From Blastococcus sp. TF02A-26 (lineage in GTDB: Bacteria; Actinomycetota; Actinomycetes; Mycobacteriales; Geodermatophilaceae), in assembly GCF_003319125.1 (NCBI RefSeq), contig NZ_QOHG01000026.1:1-55492 (forward strand): a stretch of 55,492 nt of DNA, given 5' to 3'. Position numbers and translations under genes: made by a program. The notes under the pieces are model-generated. The model was not told the DNA's origin, made no database searches, and saw only the letters and a list, made by a program, of their open reading frames with translations. Below are positions 32,215 to 40,741 of this stretch, piece by piece; positions within the stretch are counted from its first letter, which is position 1, and each line of letters begins with the position of its first letter.

Positions 32215-32310
32215 CACCGCGGCCCTCCGGACCGCACCGCGGCCACGTGCCGTCCCGACCACCGTGGAGCCCCCTCGTCGCAACCGCCGAGGACCCTCCG
32301 GGCCCCTCAG
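32212..32310 (-). repeat. Dispersed fourth copy of the ~96-bp structured repeat
   Basis: On the minus strand it runs from CCCGGAGGGTCC through GGGACGGCAC-TGGCCGCGGT to GCGGTCC-GGA-GGGCCGC, in the same order as the array at 11725-12013. The hairpin keeps pairing through a G-U pair. It follows the LuxR stop codon on that strand and fills the gap to the convergent helicase gene. Confidence 0.8.
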
Positions 32311-32313
32311 CGG

Positions 32314-35289
32314 TCACGACACGGGCAGCAGGCCCCGGGCCGCGGCGATCGCCACCGCCTCGGTGCGGCTGCCGGCGCCGAGCTTGGCCAGGATGTTGCT
32401 GACGTGCACGCTCGCCGTCTTCTCGCTGATGTAGAGCTCGGCGCCGATCTGCCGGTTGGTGCGCCCGCGGGCCAGCAGCGCCAGGACCTCCACCTCCCGC
32501 GGGGTGAACACCGCTGTCGCGTCGGGCACCCGCCCCAGGCCCGGGAGGGCCACCGGCAGCCGCCCCCGCCGCGCCAGCGCCGTCACGGCCTCGAGCAGCG
32601 GCGCGGCACCCAGCCGCACGGCGACCTCCGCGGCCTGCTGCAGCTCCGCGGCGGCGGTCTCCCGCTCCCCCGCGGCCAGCAGCGCCTCGGCCAGCCGCCA
32701 CCGGGACCGGGCCTGCTCGTACACGTGCCCGTACCCGAACGCCTCCACGGCGGCCCGCCACGCCTCCGGGGACGAGCGCCCGTGCAGCCGCCCGACCTCG
32801 GCCTCGACCCGCGCCAGCCACGCCGCCGCCTCCGGGCCGTACTCCCCGACGTCGCGCCGGTGGTCGGCCACCGCCGCGTGCGCCAGCGCCGCGAGCTCCT
32901 CGCCGCGGGCGACCCACCGGCCGGCGCCGTCGGCGTCCGACCCGGCGGCGTCCGCCAGCGCGGCCAGGCCGAGGGCCACCAACCGGACGACGCCCAGTCG
33001 GTTGCTGCCCCACAGGGCCCGCATCTGGGCGGCCGCCCCCTCCACCTCGGCGACGGCCACCTCGGGGGCGCCGTCGCGGGCGGCCAGCTCGATCGCGGCA
33101 CCGGCCGTGGCGAGCATCAGCAGGACGTGCGCCTCCAGCCGGGAGGCGAGCCCGCGCGCCCACGCCAGCCGCTCGGCGGCCGCGGGATCGCCGCGGCCCA
33201 CCCGGACCAGCAGGCCGGCGGCGCGGACGTGCGCCGACATGTCGGGCACCCGCGCCAGCCGCTCGGCCAGCGCCAGGCTGCCGTCCCAGTCCCCGGTGAC
33301 GTACCGGGCCACCACGCCGAGGTGCCGGAGCTCGGCCGCGTAGAACGTCCACGGCAGGCCGAGCGACTCGGCGTGCTCGAGCGCGGTGTCGACCCAGCGC
33401 AGCGCCGTCGCCACGTCACCCGCCTCGTACGGGACGACGGCCAGGTTGAACAGCACGCGGATCTCGACGTCGCGGTCACCGGACCGGCGCGCCCGGGCCA
33501 GCGCCTCCTCCAGCTGCGCCACGACGGCCTCCAGGGAGGCGCCCCGGCTTCCCGATCCGCCCCGGGCGCGGGCGAGGGTCACCGCGGTGTCGGCCCAGGC
33601 GCTGTCCAGGCCCAGGGCGTCGGCGGCGGCCAGGGCCTCCTCGGCGGCGGCGTCGCCGTCGGCCCACCGGTCCATGTCGTAGGAGGTGCGCGCGTGGGTG
33701 GCCGCGGCCCAGGTCCGCACCACCGACGGCGGGGACGCCGGCACCAGCTCCATCGCCCGGGAGCTCTCCGCGTGGGCGGCGGCGGAGTCCTCGATGCGGC
33801 CCAGCGCCTGCGCGAGCGTGTAGTGCACCCGTGCCCGCGCGGTCGGGTCCCCGTCGGGCTCGAGCACCTCCTGGGCGGCGCGCAGGAGGGCGACCCCCCG
33901 ATGCAGCTCACCGCCGGCGCGAGCCGCGGCCGCCGCCTCCAGCAGCAGGTCGGCATGTGCCCGGCCGGTGAGCGCGGCGGCGTCGGGCACGGCCGGCCAC
34001 AGCGCCAGGGCGGCCTCCAGGTGCTGGAGCTGCTCGGCCGGGGCGCCCACGCAGGCGGCGTCGGCGGCGGCCTCGAGGGAGGCGGCCAGCGCCGTCGGCA
34101 GGTCGTTGCTCTCCCGCGCGTGGTGGGCCCGTTCGGCGGCGGTGCCGGCGCCGGGCTCGGCGGCCAGGTGGGCGGCCACGGCGGCGTGCAGCCGCACCCG
34201 CTCCCCCGGCAGCAGGTCGGCCAGGACGGCCTCCCGCAGCAGCGCGTGCCGGAAGCGGTAGCGCCCGTCGGTCGACACCACCAGCAGGTGGGAGTGCACC
34301 GCCTCGGTCAGCGCCGGCTCCAGCCCTGCCGGCGCCAGCCCGGAGACGGCGGCGACCAGCTCGTGCCGAACCTCGCGACCGGCCACGGCCGCCGCCCGCA
34401 GCACCTGCTGCGCGTCGGGCCCCAGCCGCTCCACCCGCGCGAGGAGGACGTCGGTCAGGGCCAGCGGCAGGCTCTCCCCCGCCAGCCCCGCGGCCAGCAG
34501 CTCCTGCGCGTAGAAGGCGTTCCCCTCCGCGCGGGCCACGACGTCCTCGACCGTCTCCTCCGGCACCCCGTCGGCCAGATCACGCACGAGCTGCCCGACC
34601 GCCGGGCCCGGCAGCGGCGCCAGCTCCAGCCGCTCGACGCCGGGCAGCCGCACCAACTCGGCGAGCAGCGGCCGCAGCGGGTGCCGCCGGTGCAGGTCGT
34701 CGGCGCGGTAGGAGGCCACCACGACGACCGGCTCCTCCACCAGCCTCGCCAGCAGGTAACGCAGCAGGTCGCGGCTGGAGCGGTCGGCCCAGTGCAGGTC
34801 CTCCACGACCAGCACCAGCGGCGCCTGCACGGCCACCTCCGCCAGCAGCGCGGCGACCGACTCGAACAGCTGCAGCCGGCCGTCGTCGGCCGGCTGGCGG
34901 CCGGACAGCGGGCGCCCCAGGTCGGCCGCGTCCCCGGCCGGCGGGGCCGGCGACGGGACGACGGCCCGTCCCGCCAGCAGCCCGGCCAGCGCCGCCCGCT
35001 CGGCGGCGGGGTCGCTCGCCAGCGGGCGCAGCAGGTCGACGAACGGCAGATAGGGCAGCCCGACGTCGCCCAGGTCCACGCAGTGCCCGGTCAGCACGCG
35101 CAGCCCGCGCTGCGAGGCCCGGGCGCAGAGCTCGTCGAGCAGCCGGGTCTTGCCCACACCGGCGTCACCGGCCAGCAGGACGCCCGCCCCGTGACCGCCG
35201 GCCGCCCGGTCGACCGCCGCCAGCAGCCGGGCGAGTTCGACGTCCCGGCCGACGAGCGGACGGTCCTCCCACTGCGGCACGCCCGGCAT
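32314..35289 (-). CDS. Large ATP-binding LuxR-family regulator (LAL type)
   Basis: A 991-residue transcriptional activator. An N-terminal AAA/NACHT-like ATPase has LVGRDVELARLLAAVDRAAG (exact 20, about 12-31), Walker A GDAGVGKT (41-48) and Walker B LVLVVEDLHWADRSSRD. The middle is long TPR-like helices. The C-terminal LuxR helix-turn-helix is clear (FTPREVEVLALLARGRTNRQ, exact 20, then IGAELYISEKTASVHVSNIL, exact 20). This is the MalT/LAL architecture. The ATG before the ATPase region is used; an upstream frame extension is basic and proline-rich and probably not coding. No obvious target operon adjoins, so its regulon and ligand are unknown. Confidence 0.9.
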   Translation of the reverse strand: MPGVPQWEDRPLVGRDVELARLLAAVDRAAGGHGAGVLLAGDAGVGKTRLLDELCARASQRGLRVLTGHCVDLGDVGLPYLPFVDLLRPLASDPAAERAALAGLLAGRAVVPSPAPPAGDAADLGRPLSGRQPADDGRLQLFESVAALLAEVAVQAPLVLVVEDLHWADRSSRDLLRYLLARLVEEPVVVVASYRADDLHRRHPLRPLLAELVRLPGVERLELAPLPGPAVGQLVRDLADGVPEETVEDVVARAEGNAFYAQELLAAGLAGESLPLALTDVLLARVERLGPDAQQVLRAAAVAGREVRHELVAAVSGLAPAGLEPALTEAVHSHLLVVSTDGRYRFRHALLREAVLADLLPGERVRLHAAVAAHLAAEPGAGTAAERAHHARESNDLPTALAASLEAAADAACVGAPAEQLQHLEAALALWPAVPDAAALTGRAHADLLLEAAAAARAGGELHRGVALLRAAQEVLEPDGDPTARARVHYTLAQALGRIEDSAAAHAESSRAMELVPASPPSVVRTWAAATHARTSYDMDRWADGDAAAEEALAAADALGLDSAWADTAVTLARARGGSGSRGASLEAVVAQLEEALARARRSGDRDVEIRVLFNLAVVPYEAGDVATALRWVDTALEHAESLGLPWTFYAAELRHLGVVARYVTGDWDGSLALAERLARVPDMSAHVRAAGLLVRVGRGDPAAAERLAWARGLASRLEAHVLLMLATAGAAIELAARDGAPEVAVAEVEGAAAQMRALWGSNRLGVVRLVALGLAALADAAGSDADGAGRWVARGEELAALAHAAVADHRRDVGEYGPEAAAWLARVEAEVGRLHGRSSPEAWRAAVEAFGYGHVYEQARSRWRLAEALLAAGERETAAAELQQAAEVAVRLGAAPLLEAVTALARRGRLPVALPGLGRVPDATAVFTPREVEVLALLARGRTNRQIGAELYISEKTASVHVSNILAKLGAGSRTEAVAIAAARGLLPVS

Positions 35290-35327
35290 GGTGGCACGGG
35301 CCGCCGACGGTGCCGACCGGGTTCCGC

Positions 35328-35543
35328 TCAGTCGGCCCGCCGGCGCCGCCGGGTCAGCCACGGGTTGCGGCGGGTGCGGCTCCCGCGGCCGAGTTCCTGC
35401 AGGACCTCGCGGCGGTAGGCCAGGTCGGCCTCGAGTCCGGGGTTGGGATAGGCGCTGTACACGACCGGCTCCTCGTCGTCGTCTCGTTCCTGGACGAGAC
35501 CGACGGTGGTCCTGAGGGGGCGGCCGGGGCATCGGGCGACCAC
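35328..35543 (-). CDS. Possible small basic protein
   Basis: About 71 codons from a GTG. The reading frame gives RTTVGLVQERDDDEEPVVYS (exact 20), then AYPNPGLEADLAYRREVLQE and a very basic end (RRRRRAD). The middle looks protein-like (regular acidic, then helical), and codons end mostly in G or C as in real genes here, but no family was recognised. A strong hairpin stands just upstream. The longer in-frame extension to 35726 is arginine/proline-rich and unlikely. Confidence 0.4.
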   Translation of the reverse strand: MVARCPGRPLRTTVGLVQERDDDEEPVVYSAYPNPGLEADLAYRREVLQELGRGSRTRRNPWLTRRRRRAD

Positions 35544-35563
35544 GCACGGATCCGGGCCCGGGA

Positions 35564-35607
35564 ACGGCTGAGGCCCCTCAGGAGGGTTCCTGAGGGGCCT
35601 CAGCCGT
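35564..35607. terminator. Strong 20-bp hairpin
   Basis: CGGCTGAGGCCCCTCAGGA (35565-35583) pairs perfectly with its complement at 35588-35606 around the loop GGGT; one more A-T pair closes it. On the minus strand it lies between the scramblase-like gene and the possible small basic gene, so it could be a terminator for the former or an attenuator for the latter. Confidence 0.75.
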
Positions 35608-35794
35608 GGGGCGCGATGAGGGTCCGGACCGGGCTCTGGTCGCCTCGCGGCGAGTAGCACAACACGGCTCCAGGCCCCCGGCCGGAGCCGGGGCGGTAGT
35701 CCGTGGAGGCGGTATCCAATTGGCACCCGGGGACACAGAAGGCCCGGCCCGGACGTCTCCGAGGTTACCCCTCACCGACCGACCGCGGGTGGGG
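35608..35794. other. Intergenic stretch without a recognised gene
   Basis: Part of a 505-base interval between the LuxR start and the scramblase-like stop. It contains GC-rich self-complementary segments (CCCGGCCGG and CCAATTGG are small palindromes) and could be transcribed structured RNA, but it matches no riboswitch, tRNA, SRP or RNase P pattern I know. Confidence 0.4.
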
Positions 35795-36589
35795 TCACCC
35801 GAATCCGCGGGAGTCCTGCTTCAGCGCGGTGTCGACGGTCAGCGCCGAGGCGATGACCATGCTGGCCAGCGGCTCGGGCAGCTTGTAGTGCACCTGGACG
35901 ACGTACTTGTCGGCGGTGGTGAACATCGTGCGGGCCAGGCCCTCCCAGTTCTTGGTGATCCGGGCGATCTCGGTCCCCGCGGCGTCGACGACGGAGAAGT
36001 TCCACGCCCGCCAGTTCTCCGCCTGGATGCCGCCGACCACCTGACCGGCCGCGACCAGGTCGAACCGGATCTTGCCGAAGACGTTGGCCTGCACGATCTC
36101 GCCGATCGGCATCCCGTCGGGCCGCTCGACGAGCACCCGCGACTTCATCACCTTGGCCGGCCGGGTGAGCACGAGGACGACGCCGGAGGAGTCGCGCACC
36201 TCGAGCCGGTGGGTCATGAACTGGTCGAGGCTGGAGACGAAGCGCGCCGCCTTCTTCAGCCCGCTCTGCCCGACCTGGACCACGGCGCCGATCTGCTGCC
36301 CCTGGGCGTCGAGCACCGCGTACTCGTTCGTCAGCTCGATCAGCTTGGTCTTCTGGTTCACGACCAGGACCGACTGGTCGTACAGCGAGGGGCCGTGCGC
36401 CACGGGCGCATGCACGGGCGCCTGCTGCACCGGCGCGTGCTGCTGCGGCGGCGGGGCCGGGGCGGGCGGCGGCGGCGGGGTGGCCTGCTGCTGGAGGTGC
36501 TCGGTCCAGCCCTGGCCGTCCCACCAGCGCATGCCGCCGCTGCCGCCGGGATCGGGGAACCAGCCGGGGGGCGGAGGGGGTTGCGTCAC
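35795..36589 (-). CDS. DUF2510 and scramblase/LURP-like protein
   Basis: About 264 residues from GTG. The N-terminus is a DUF2510 module (PPPPGWFPDPGGSGGMRWWD, exact 20, then GQGWTEH), followed by a Pro/Gln/His-rich linker (about 35-65). The C-terminal 190 residues (SVLVVNQKTKLIELTNEYAV, exact 20, to VQVHYKLPEPLASMVIASAL, exact 20) have the 12-strand tubby/LURP-one fold of the phospholipid scramblase family. There is no clear transmembrane helix. DUF2510 domains often sit at the N-terminus of envelope-associated proteins. Role unknown; divergent from the M20 peptidase gene. Confidence 0.82.
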   Translation of the reverse strand: MTQPPPPPGWFPDPGGSGGMRWWDGQGWTEHLQQQATPPPPPAPAPPPQQHAPVQQAPVHAPVAHGPSLYDQSVLVVNQKTKLIELTNEYAVLDAQGQQIGAVVQVGQSGLKKAARFVSSLDQFMTHRLEVRDSSGVVLVLTRPAKVMKSRVLVERPDGMPIGEIVQANVFGKIRFDLVAAGQVVGGIQAENWRAWNFSVVDAAGTEIARITKNWEGLARTMFTTADKYVVQVHYKLPEPLASMVIASALTVDTALKQDSRGFG

Positions 36590-36673
36590 GCCGCGGGAGT
36601 CAACACCACCGCGGCCCGGAACGGATCCCGCGGGCGCGCGGCTCGCCGGTCGGGGCCGTGCCAGACTCCGCTG

Positions 36674-37945
36674 GTGGCCGACCTGACCGCCGCCGAGGCA
36701 CGCGTCCTCTCCGCCGTCGACGCGACCTGGGCCACCGACCGGCTCGCCCGCCTGGTCGCCGTCCCCTCCGTCGGCGGGACCGCGGCCGAGGCCGAGGTGC
36801 AGCACCTGGTCGCCGACTGGCTGGACGAGCTCGGCTGCGACGTCGACCGCTGGCCCATCGACCTCGCCGCGGCGGCGGCCGCCCCCGACGCGCCGGGCCA
36901 GGAGGTGGACCGGGACGAGGCGTGGGGCGTCGTCGGCACCCTGCCCGGGGTGGACGGCGGCGACCCGGCGCTGGTCTTCTGCGGCCACACCGACGTCGTC
37001 CCGCCCGGTGACCGCGACCGGTGGACCGGGGACCCCTTCGTGCCGCGGATCTCCGGCGGCGAGCTGCACGGCCGCGGGGCGTGCGACATGAAGGGCGGGC
37101 TGGTCTCCGCGCTCGCCGCCCTGGCCGCGATCCGCACCGCCGGCGTCCGGCTGGCCCGGCCGGTCGCGCTGCACGCCGTGGTCGGCGAGGAGGACGGCGG
37201 TCTCGGCGCCTGGGCCACGCTCGTGCGGGGACACCGCGGCGACGCCTGCGTCATCCCCGAGCCCACGCACGGCTCGGTCACCACGGCCGCGGCCGGCGCC
37301 CTCACCTTCCGGCTCCGGGTGCACGGCGCCGCTGCGCACGCGGCCATGCGGGACCGCGGCGTCAGCGCCGTGGAGCTGTTCGCCGCCCTGCACGCCGACC
37401 TGCTCGCCTTCGAGGCGGAGCGGCAGCTGGGCGCCGACCCGCGCTTCGGCGAGGCCCGCTACCCGTTCGGGCTGTCGATCGGCACCGTGCACGCCGGCGA
37501 CTGGGCCAGCACCGTCCCCGACCTGCTCGTGGCGGAGGGCCGCTACGGCGTGCGGCTCGGCGAACCGGTGGCGGTCGCGCAGCAGGCGCTCACCGGCCGG
37601 GTGGCCGCCTTCTGCTCCGGGCACCCGTGGCTGTCCGCGCACCCGGTGGAGGTCGACTGGACGGGCGGCTCGTTCGCCAGCGGCGAGCTCACCCCCGGCT
37701 CCGAGCTGCTCCCCGAGGTCCGGGCCGCCCTGGCCGACGTCGGCGCCGGGCCGGTGCCGGAGCGGGCGGTGGCGGCCGGCACCGACCTGCGGCTGTACGC
37801 GGCCGCGGGGATCCCGACGCTGCACTACGGGCCGGGCGACCTGAACCTGGCGCACGCCCCGGCCGAGCGGGTGCCGCTGGCCGAGGTGGTCACCGCGGCG
37901 CGCGCCTTCGCGCTGCTCACCCTGCGCCGCTGCGGCACCGCCTGA
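36674..37945 (+). CDS. M20-family metallopeptidase (ArgE/DapE type)
   Basis: A 423-residue di-zinc amidohydrolase. Metal and catalytic residues are visible: His105 in CGHTDVVPPG, Asp138 in GRGACDMKGG, the GEEDGG pair (172-173), Glu in IPEPTHGSV and a late histidine in DLNLAHAP. The dimerisation lid domain spans about 210-330. The family includes N-acetylornithine and succinyl-diaminopimelate deacylases; sequence alone does not settle which. The GTG start is the one nearest the family's usual N-terminus. The stop overlaps the ATG of the HD-like gene by one base (TGATG). Confidence 0.87.
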   Translation: MADLTAAEARVLSAVDATWATDRLARLVAVPSVGGTAAEAEVQHLVADWLDELGCDVDRWPIDLAAAAAAPDAPGQEVDRDEAWGVVGTLPGVDGGDPALVFCGHTDVVPPGDRDRWTGDPFVPRISGGELHGRGACDMKGGLVSALAALAAIRTAGVRLARPVALHAVVGEEDGGLGAWATLVRGHRGDACVIPEPTHGSVTTAAAGALTFRLRVHGAAAHAAMRDRGVSAVELFAALHADLLAFEAERQLGADPRFGEARYPFGLSIGTVHAGDWASTVPDLLVAEGRYGVRLGEPVAVAQQALTGRVAAFCSGHPWLSAHPVEVDWTGGSFASGELTPGSELLPEVRAALADVGAGPVPERAVAAGTDLRLYAAAGIPTLHYGPGDLNLAHAPAERVPLAEVVTAARAFALLTLRRCGTA

Positions 37946-38589
37946 TGGACCTGGTCGGCTTCGACGCCTGGGCCGCTCTGGCCGGGGACTCCGCCACCTC
38001 GCGCACCGAGTGGGCGGCCGTCCTCGACGCCTGGGGACAGCCGCACCGCCGGTACCACGACCTGGCCCACCTGGCCGCCGTCCTGGGCATCGTCGGGCGG
38101 CTGGAAGAGGCGGCGCAGGACCCGGCCGCCGTCCGGCTGGCAGCCTGGTACCACGACGTCGTCTACGACCCCCGCCGCGCGGACAACGAAGAGGTGAGCG
38201 CCGAGCGGGCCCGGGCCGGGCTGCGCGGCCTGGTACCCGACGAGCGGGTCGAGGAGGTCGTGCGGCTGGTGCTGCTCACCGCCGGGCACGGGGCCGCGCC
38301 CGGCGACGCGAACGGCGCCGTCCTCTGCGACGCCGACCTGGCCGTGCTGGCCGGCCCTCCGGACGCCTATGCCGCGTACGCCTCGGCCGTGCGCGAGGAG
38401 TACGGCCACCTGTCCGACGCGGAGTTCACCACCGGGCGGATCGCCGTCCTGGAGCACCTGCTCGGCCTGGAGACGCTGTTCCGGCTGCCCGCGGTCGCCG
38501 CCGACTGGACGCCGCGCGCCCGCGCCAACCTGACCGCCGAGCTCACCCTCCTGCGGTCCCGCGCCGCTGGGGCGGGCGGGGCTTCTTGA
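37945..38589 (+). CDS. HD-domain-like predicted metal-dependent phosphohydrolase
   Basis: A 214-residue helical protein. The signature is PHRRYHDLAHLAAVL (33-47) with a His-His pair, AAWYHDVVYDPRRADNEEVS (exact 20) giving HD, and CDADLAVLAGPP supplying the distal Asp. This pattern is found in the HD-like hypothetical family near oxidoreductase genes. It is translationally coupled to the M20 gene. Its 3' end overlaps the convergent DUF4031 gene by 47 bases. The nucleotide or phosphoester substrate is unknown. Confidence 0.82.
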   Translation: MDLVGFDAWAALAGDSATSRTEWAAVLDAWGQPHRRYHDLAHLAAVLGIVGRLEEAAQDPAAVRLAAWYHDVVYDPRRADNEEVSAERARAGLRGLVPDERVEEVVRLVLLTAGHGAAPGDANGAVLCDADLAVLAGPPDAYAAYASAVREEYGHLSDAEFTTGRIAVLEHLLGLETLFRLPAVAADWTPRARANLTAELTLLRSRAAGAGGAS

Positions 38590-38836
38590 CCCTGAGCCCC
38601 GCCGCCGCCAGCCGGCTGAGCAGCTCGCGGGAGCCCACCGGCACGGCACCGGCGGCCACCGCGACCTCGTGCAGCTCCTCGGGGACGTCGTAGTGGTCGC
38701 CCTGGAACGCCCGCCGCGGGATGCCCAGCTCGGCGGCCACGAACGCGTGGAGTTCGTCGTAGGAGACGTCGCTGACCAGGTGCGACCACCGCCGTCCGCG
38801 CCACGGCCACACCGGACTGTCGATCAGCAGGGCCAC
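38543..38836 (-). CDS. DUF4031 protein
   Basis: A 97-residue protein from GTG. The body (DSPVWPWRGRRWSHLVSDVS, exact 20, then YDELHAFVAAELGIPRRAFQ and GDHYDVPEELH) is the DUF4031 signature, a small conserved family of unknown function. The last residues are basic and run antisense to the HD-like gene's end, an unusually long convergent overlap for this genome. The start 38 bases from the oxidoreductase start suggests a shared promoter region. Confidence 0.85.
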   Translation of the reverse strand: MALLIDSPVWPWRGRRWSHLVSDVSYDELHAFVAAELGIPRRAFQGDHYDVPEELHEVAVAAGAVPVGSRELLSRLAAAGLRVKKPRPPQRRGTAGG

Positions 38837-38873
38837 CGGACGAGTCTCCCGCGCGGCGGCTAGCGTCGGCCGG

Positions 38874-39869
38874 GTGACGTCGGAGATCCGCTGGGGAATC
38901 GTCGGGCCGGGGCGCATCGCCGAGAGCGTGCTGCCGGACTTCGCGCACGTCGAGGGGGCCCGGGTGACCGCGGTGGCCTCCCGGTCCGCCGAGCGGGCGG
39001 CCGACTTCGCCCAGCGGCACGGCATCCCGCGGTCGCACGGCTCCTATGCGGAGATCCTCGCCGACCCCGAGGTCGACGTCCTCTACCTCGCGACGCCGCA
39101 CGCCCAGCACGGCGCCGTCGCCCTCGGCGCGATCGCCGCCGGCAAGGCCCTGCTGGTGGAGAAGGCCTTCACCGCCACCCCGGAGGCGACGGCCCAGGTG
39201 ATCGCGGCGGCCCGGGAGTCCGGCGTCTTCGTCATGGAGGCGATGTGGACGCGGTTCCAGCCCGCCGTGGTGGAGCTGCGCCGGCTGATCGCCGACGGTG
39301 CCATCGGCGAGGTCCGGTCCGTGCAGGCCGACCTGGGCGTCGCGCGTGAGTACGACCCCGCCGACCGGCTGTTCGCCCTCGAGCTCGGCGGCGGGGCGCT
39401 GCTCGACCTCGGGGTCTACGTCGTCTCCTTCGCGCAGATGCTGCTCGGCACGCCCGACTCGGTCACCGTCGCGGGGTCGACCTTCCCGACGGGGGCCGAC
39501 GCCGAGGCCGCCCTGCTGCTCGGGTACGCCGACGGCCGCTCGGCCACCCTGACGACGTCGCTGCGGTACCCCACCCCGGGTGCCGCGCGGGTGATGGGCA
39601 CCGGCGGCTGGATCGACGTGCTGCCGCGCTTCCACCACCCCGACACGATCGTGCTCAACCGCGCCGGCGCCGAGCCCGAGACCATCACCCGGCCGCAGTC
39701 GGGCACCGGCTACGCGCACGAGCTGATCGAGGTCACGGACTGCCTGCGGGCGGGGTCCCGCGAGAGCACGGTGATGCCGCTGGCCGACACGCAGGCGGTG
39801 CAGGACGTGCTCGGGCAGGCCGCGCGGGCTCTGGGCGTGGTGCACCGGGACGACCCCGCCGCCCTCTAG
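38874..39869 (+). CDS. Gfo/Idh/MocA-family oxidoreductase
   Basis: A 331-residue NAD(P)-dependent dehydrogenase. The Rossmann motif is WGIVGPGRIAESVLPDFAHV (exact 20, 7-26); the family's E-K-P-type motif appears as LLVEKAFTATPE with Lys about 98. The C-terminal domain is the usual open beta sheet (GGGALLDLGVYVVSFAQMLL, exact 20). Substrate is probably a sugar or inositol, or a trans-dihydrodiol; the dihydrodiol-dehydrogenase-like branch fits its length and lack of a signal. Start GTG. Its stop overlaps the convergent DUF72 stop by four bases. Confidence 0.92.
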   Translation: MTSEIRWGIVGPGRIAESVLPDFAHVEGARVTAVASRSAERAADFAQRHGIPRSHGSYAEILADPEVDVLYLATPHAQHGAVALGAIAAGKALLVEKAFTATPEATAQVIAAARESGVFVMEAMWTRFQPAVVELRRLIADGAIGEVRSVQADLGVAREYDPADRLFALELGGGALLDLGVYVVSFAQMLLGTPDSVTVAGSTFPTGADAEAALLLGYADGRSATLTTSLRYPTPGAARVMGTGGWIDVLPRFHHPDTIVLNRAGAEPETITRPQSGTGYAHELIEVTDCLRAGSRESTVMPLADTQAVQDVLGQAARALGVVHRDDPAAL

Positions 39870-40672
39870 GTGGCGACCGGCAGCCGCTCCTCTCCGGTCC
39901 AGGCGAGCCCGGTGGCCTGCTCGGCGGTCGGGACGCGGGTGGGCGTGCGGCCGGCCCGGCGCACCGCCTCGGCGAACACCACGGCGTCCACCACGGCGTT
40001 CCCGCCCGGATCGTTGTTGAAGTAGACGAGCACGTCCTCGTCGTCGGTGTAGGTCGCGGCGAGCCGGTCCGCCCAGGTCTGCAGCACCGCCGGCGGGTAG
40101 CCCCAGCCCTCGGCGCCGGTGTGGAAGCGCAGGTAGCCCCAGTCGGCGGTGCGCCACAGCGGCGCGATCGGCTTCTCGCCGCGGTCGGCCCAGCAGAGGG
40201 CGGCGCCGTAGCGCTCCAGCAGGGTCCGTACCTCGTCGGTCCACCAGCTGTCGTGCCGGGGCTCGACCGCCACCCGCACGGTCGGCGGGAAGCAGGCGAG
40301 GCACTCCCGGAGCAGCCCGGCGTCGGCCTTGAGCGTCGGCGGCAGCTGCAGCAGGACGGCGTCCAGCCGCTCCCCCAGGCCGGTCGCGCGCTCCATCAGC
40401 CGGGCGACGGGCTCCTCGGGCTCACGCAGCCGCTTGATGTGGGTGAGGAACCGGCTGGCCTTGACCGCCCACCGGAAGTCGGCCGGCGTGCGCTGCCGCC
40501 ACGCCTCGAAGGTGTGCTGCTCGGGCAGCCGGTAGAAGGCCGCGTTGCTCTCCACCGTGGCGAACAGCGCGGCGTGGTGCTCCAGCCACAGCCGCTGGGG
40601 CAGCCTGGGCGGGTACAGGCGCCCACGCCAGTCGCGGTACTGCCACCCCGACGTCCCGATGACCACGGCCAC
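39866..40672 (-). CDS. DUF72 family protein
   Basis: A 268-residue TIM-barrel protein of the DUF72 (YecE-like) family. Signature stretches: GTSGWQYRDWRGRLYPPRLP (exact 20, 7-26), FYRLPEQHTFEAW, FLTHIKRLREPEEPVARLME (exact 20), LLQLPPTL, VAVEPRHDSW, and VLVYFNNDPGGNAV near the C-terminus. Often annotated as conserved hypothetical; no enzymatic reaction is established. Start ATG. Divergent from the glucose-6-phosphate dehydrogenase gene, 69 bases apart. Confidence 0.92.
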   Translation of the reverse strand: MAVVIGTSGWQYRDWRGRLYPPRLPQRLWLEHHAALFATVESNAAFYRLPEQHTFEAWRQRTPADFRWAVKASRFLTHIKRLREPEEPVARLMERATGLGERLDAVLLQLPPTLKADAGLLRECLACFPPTVRVAVEPRHDSWWTDEVRTLLERYGAALCWADRGEKPIAPLWRTADWGYLRFHTGAEGWGYPPAVLQTWADRLAATYTDDEDVLVYFNNDPGGNAVVDAVVFAEAVRRAGRTPTRVPTAEQATGLAWTGEERLPVAT

Positions 40673-40741
40673 CGGGGCCGCCTACCCGCACGGAGAGACG
40701 GCGACGCGTGCCGTTCCCCCGTCCGGGGCACAGGGCTGCCC

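Noticed and set aside
35730..35745. ACAGAAG near a GC-rich structured stretch, reminiscent of RNase P RNA
   Set aside because: None of the other conserved RNase P blocks (such as the GAGGAAAGTCC region) occurs on either strand in the right place.
35606..36673. Upstream extension of the M20 peptidase frame
   Set aside because: It is antisense to the scramblase-like gene and non-protein-like; the GTG at 36674 fits the family start.
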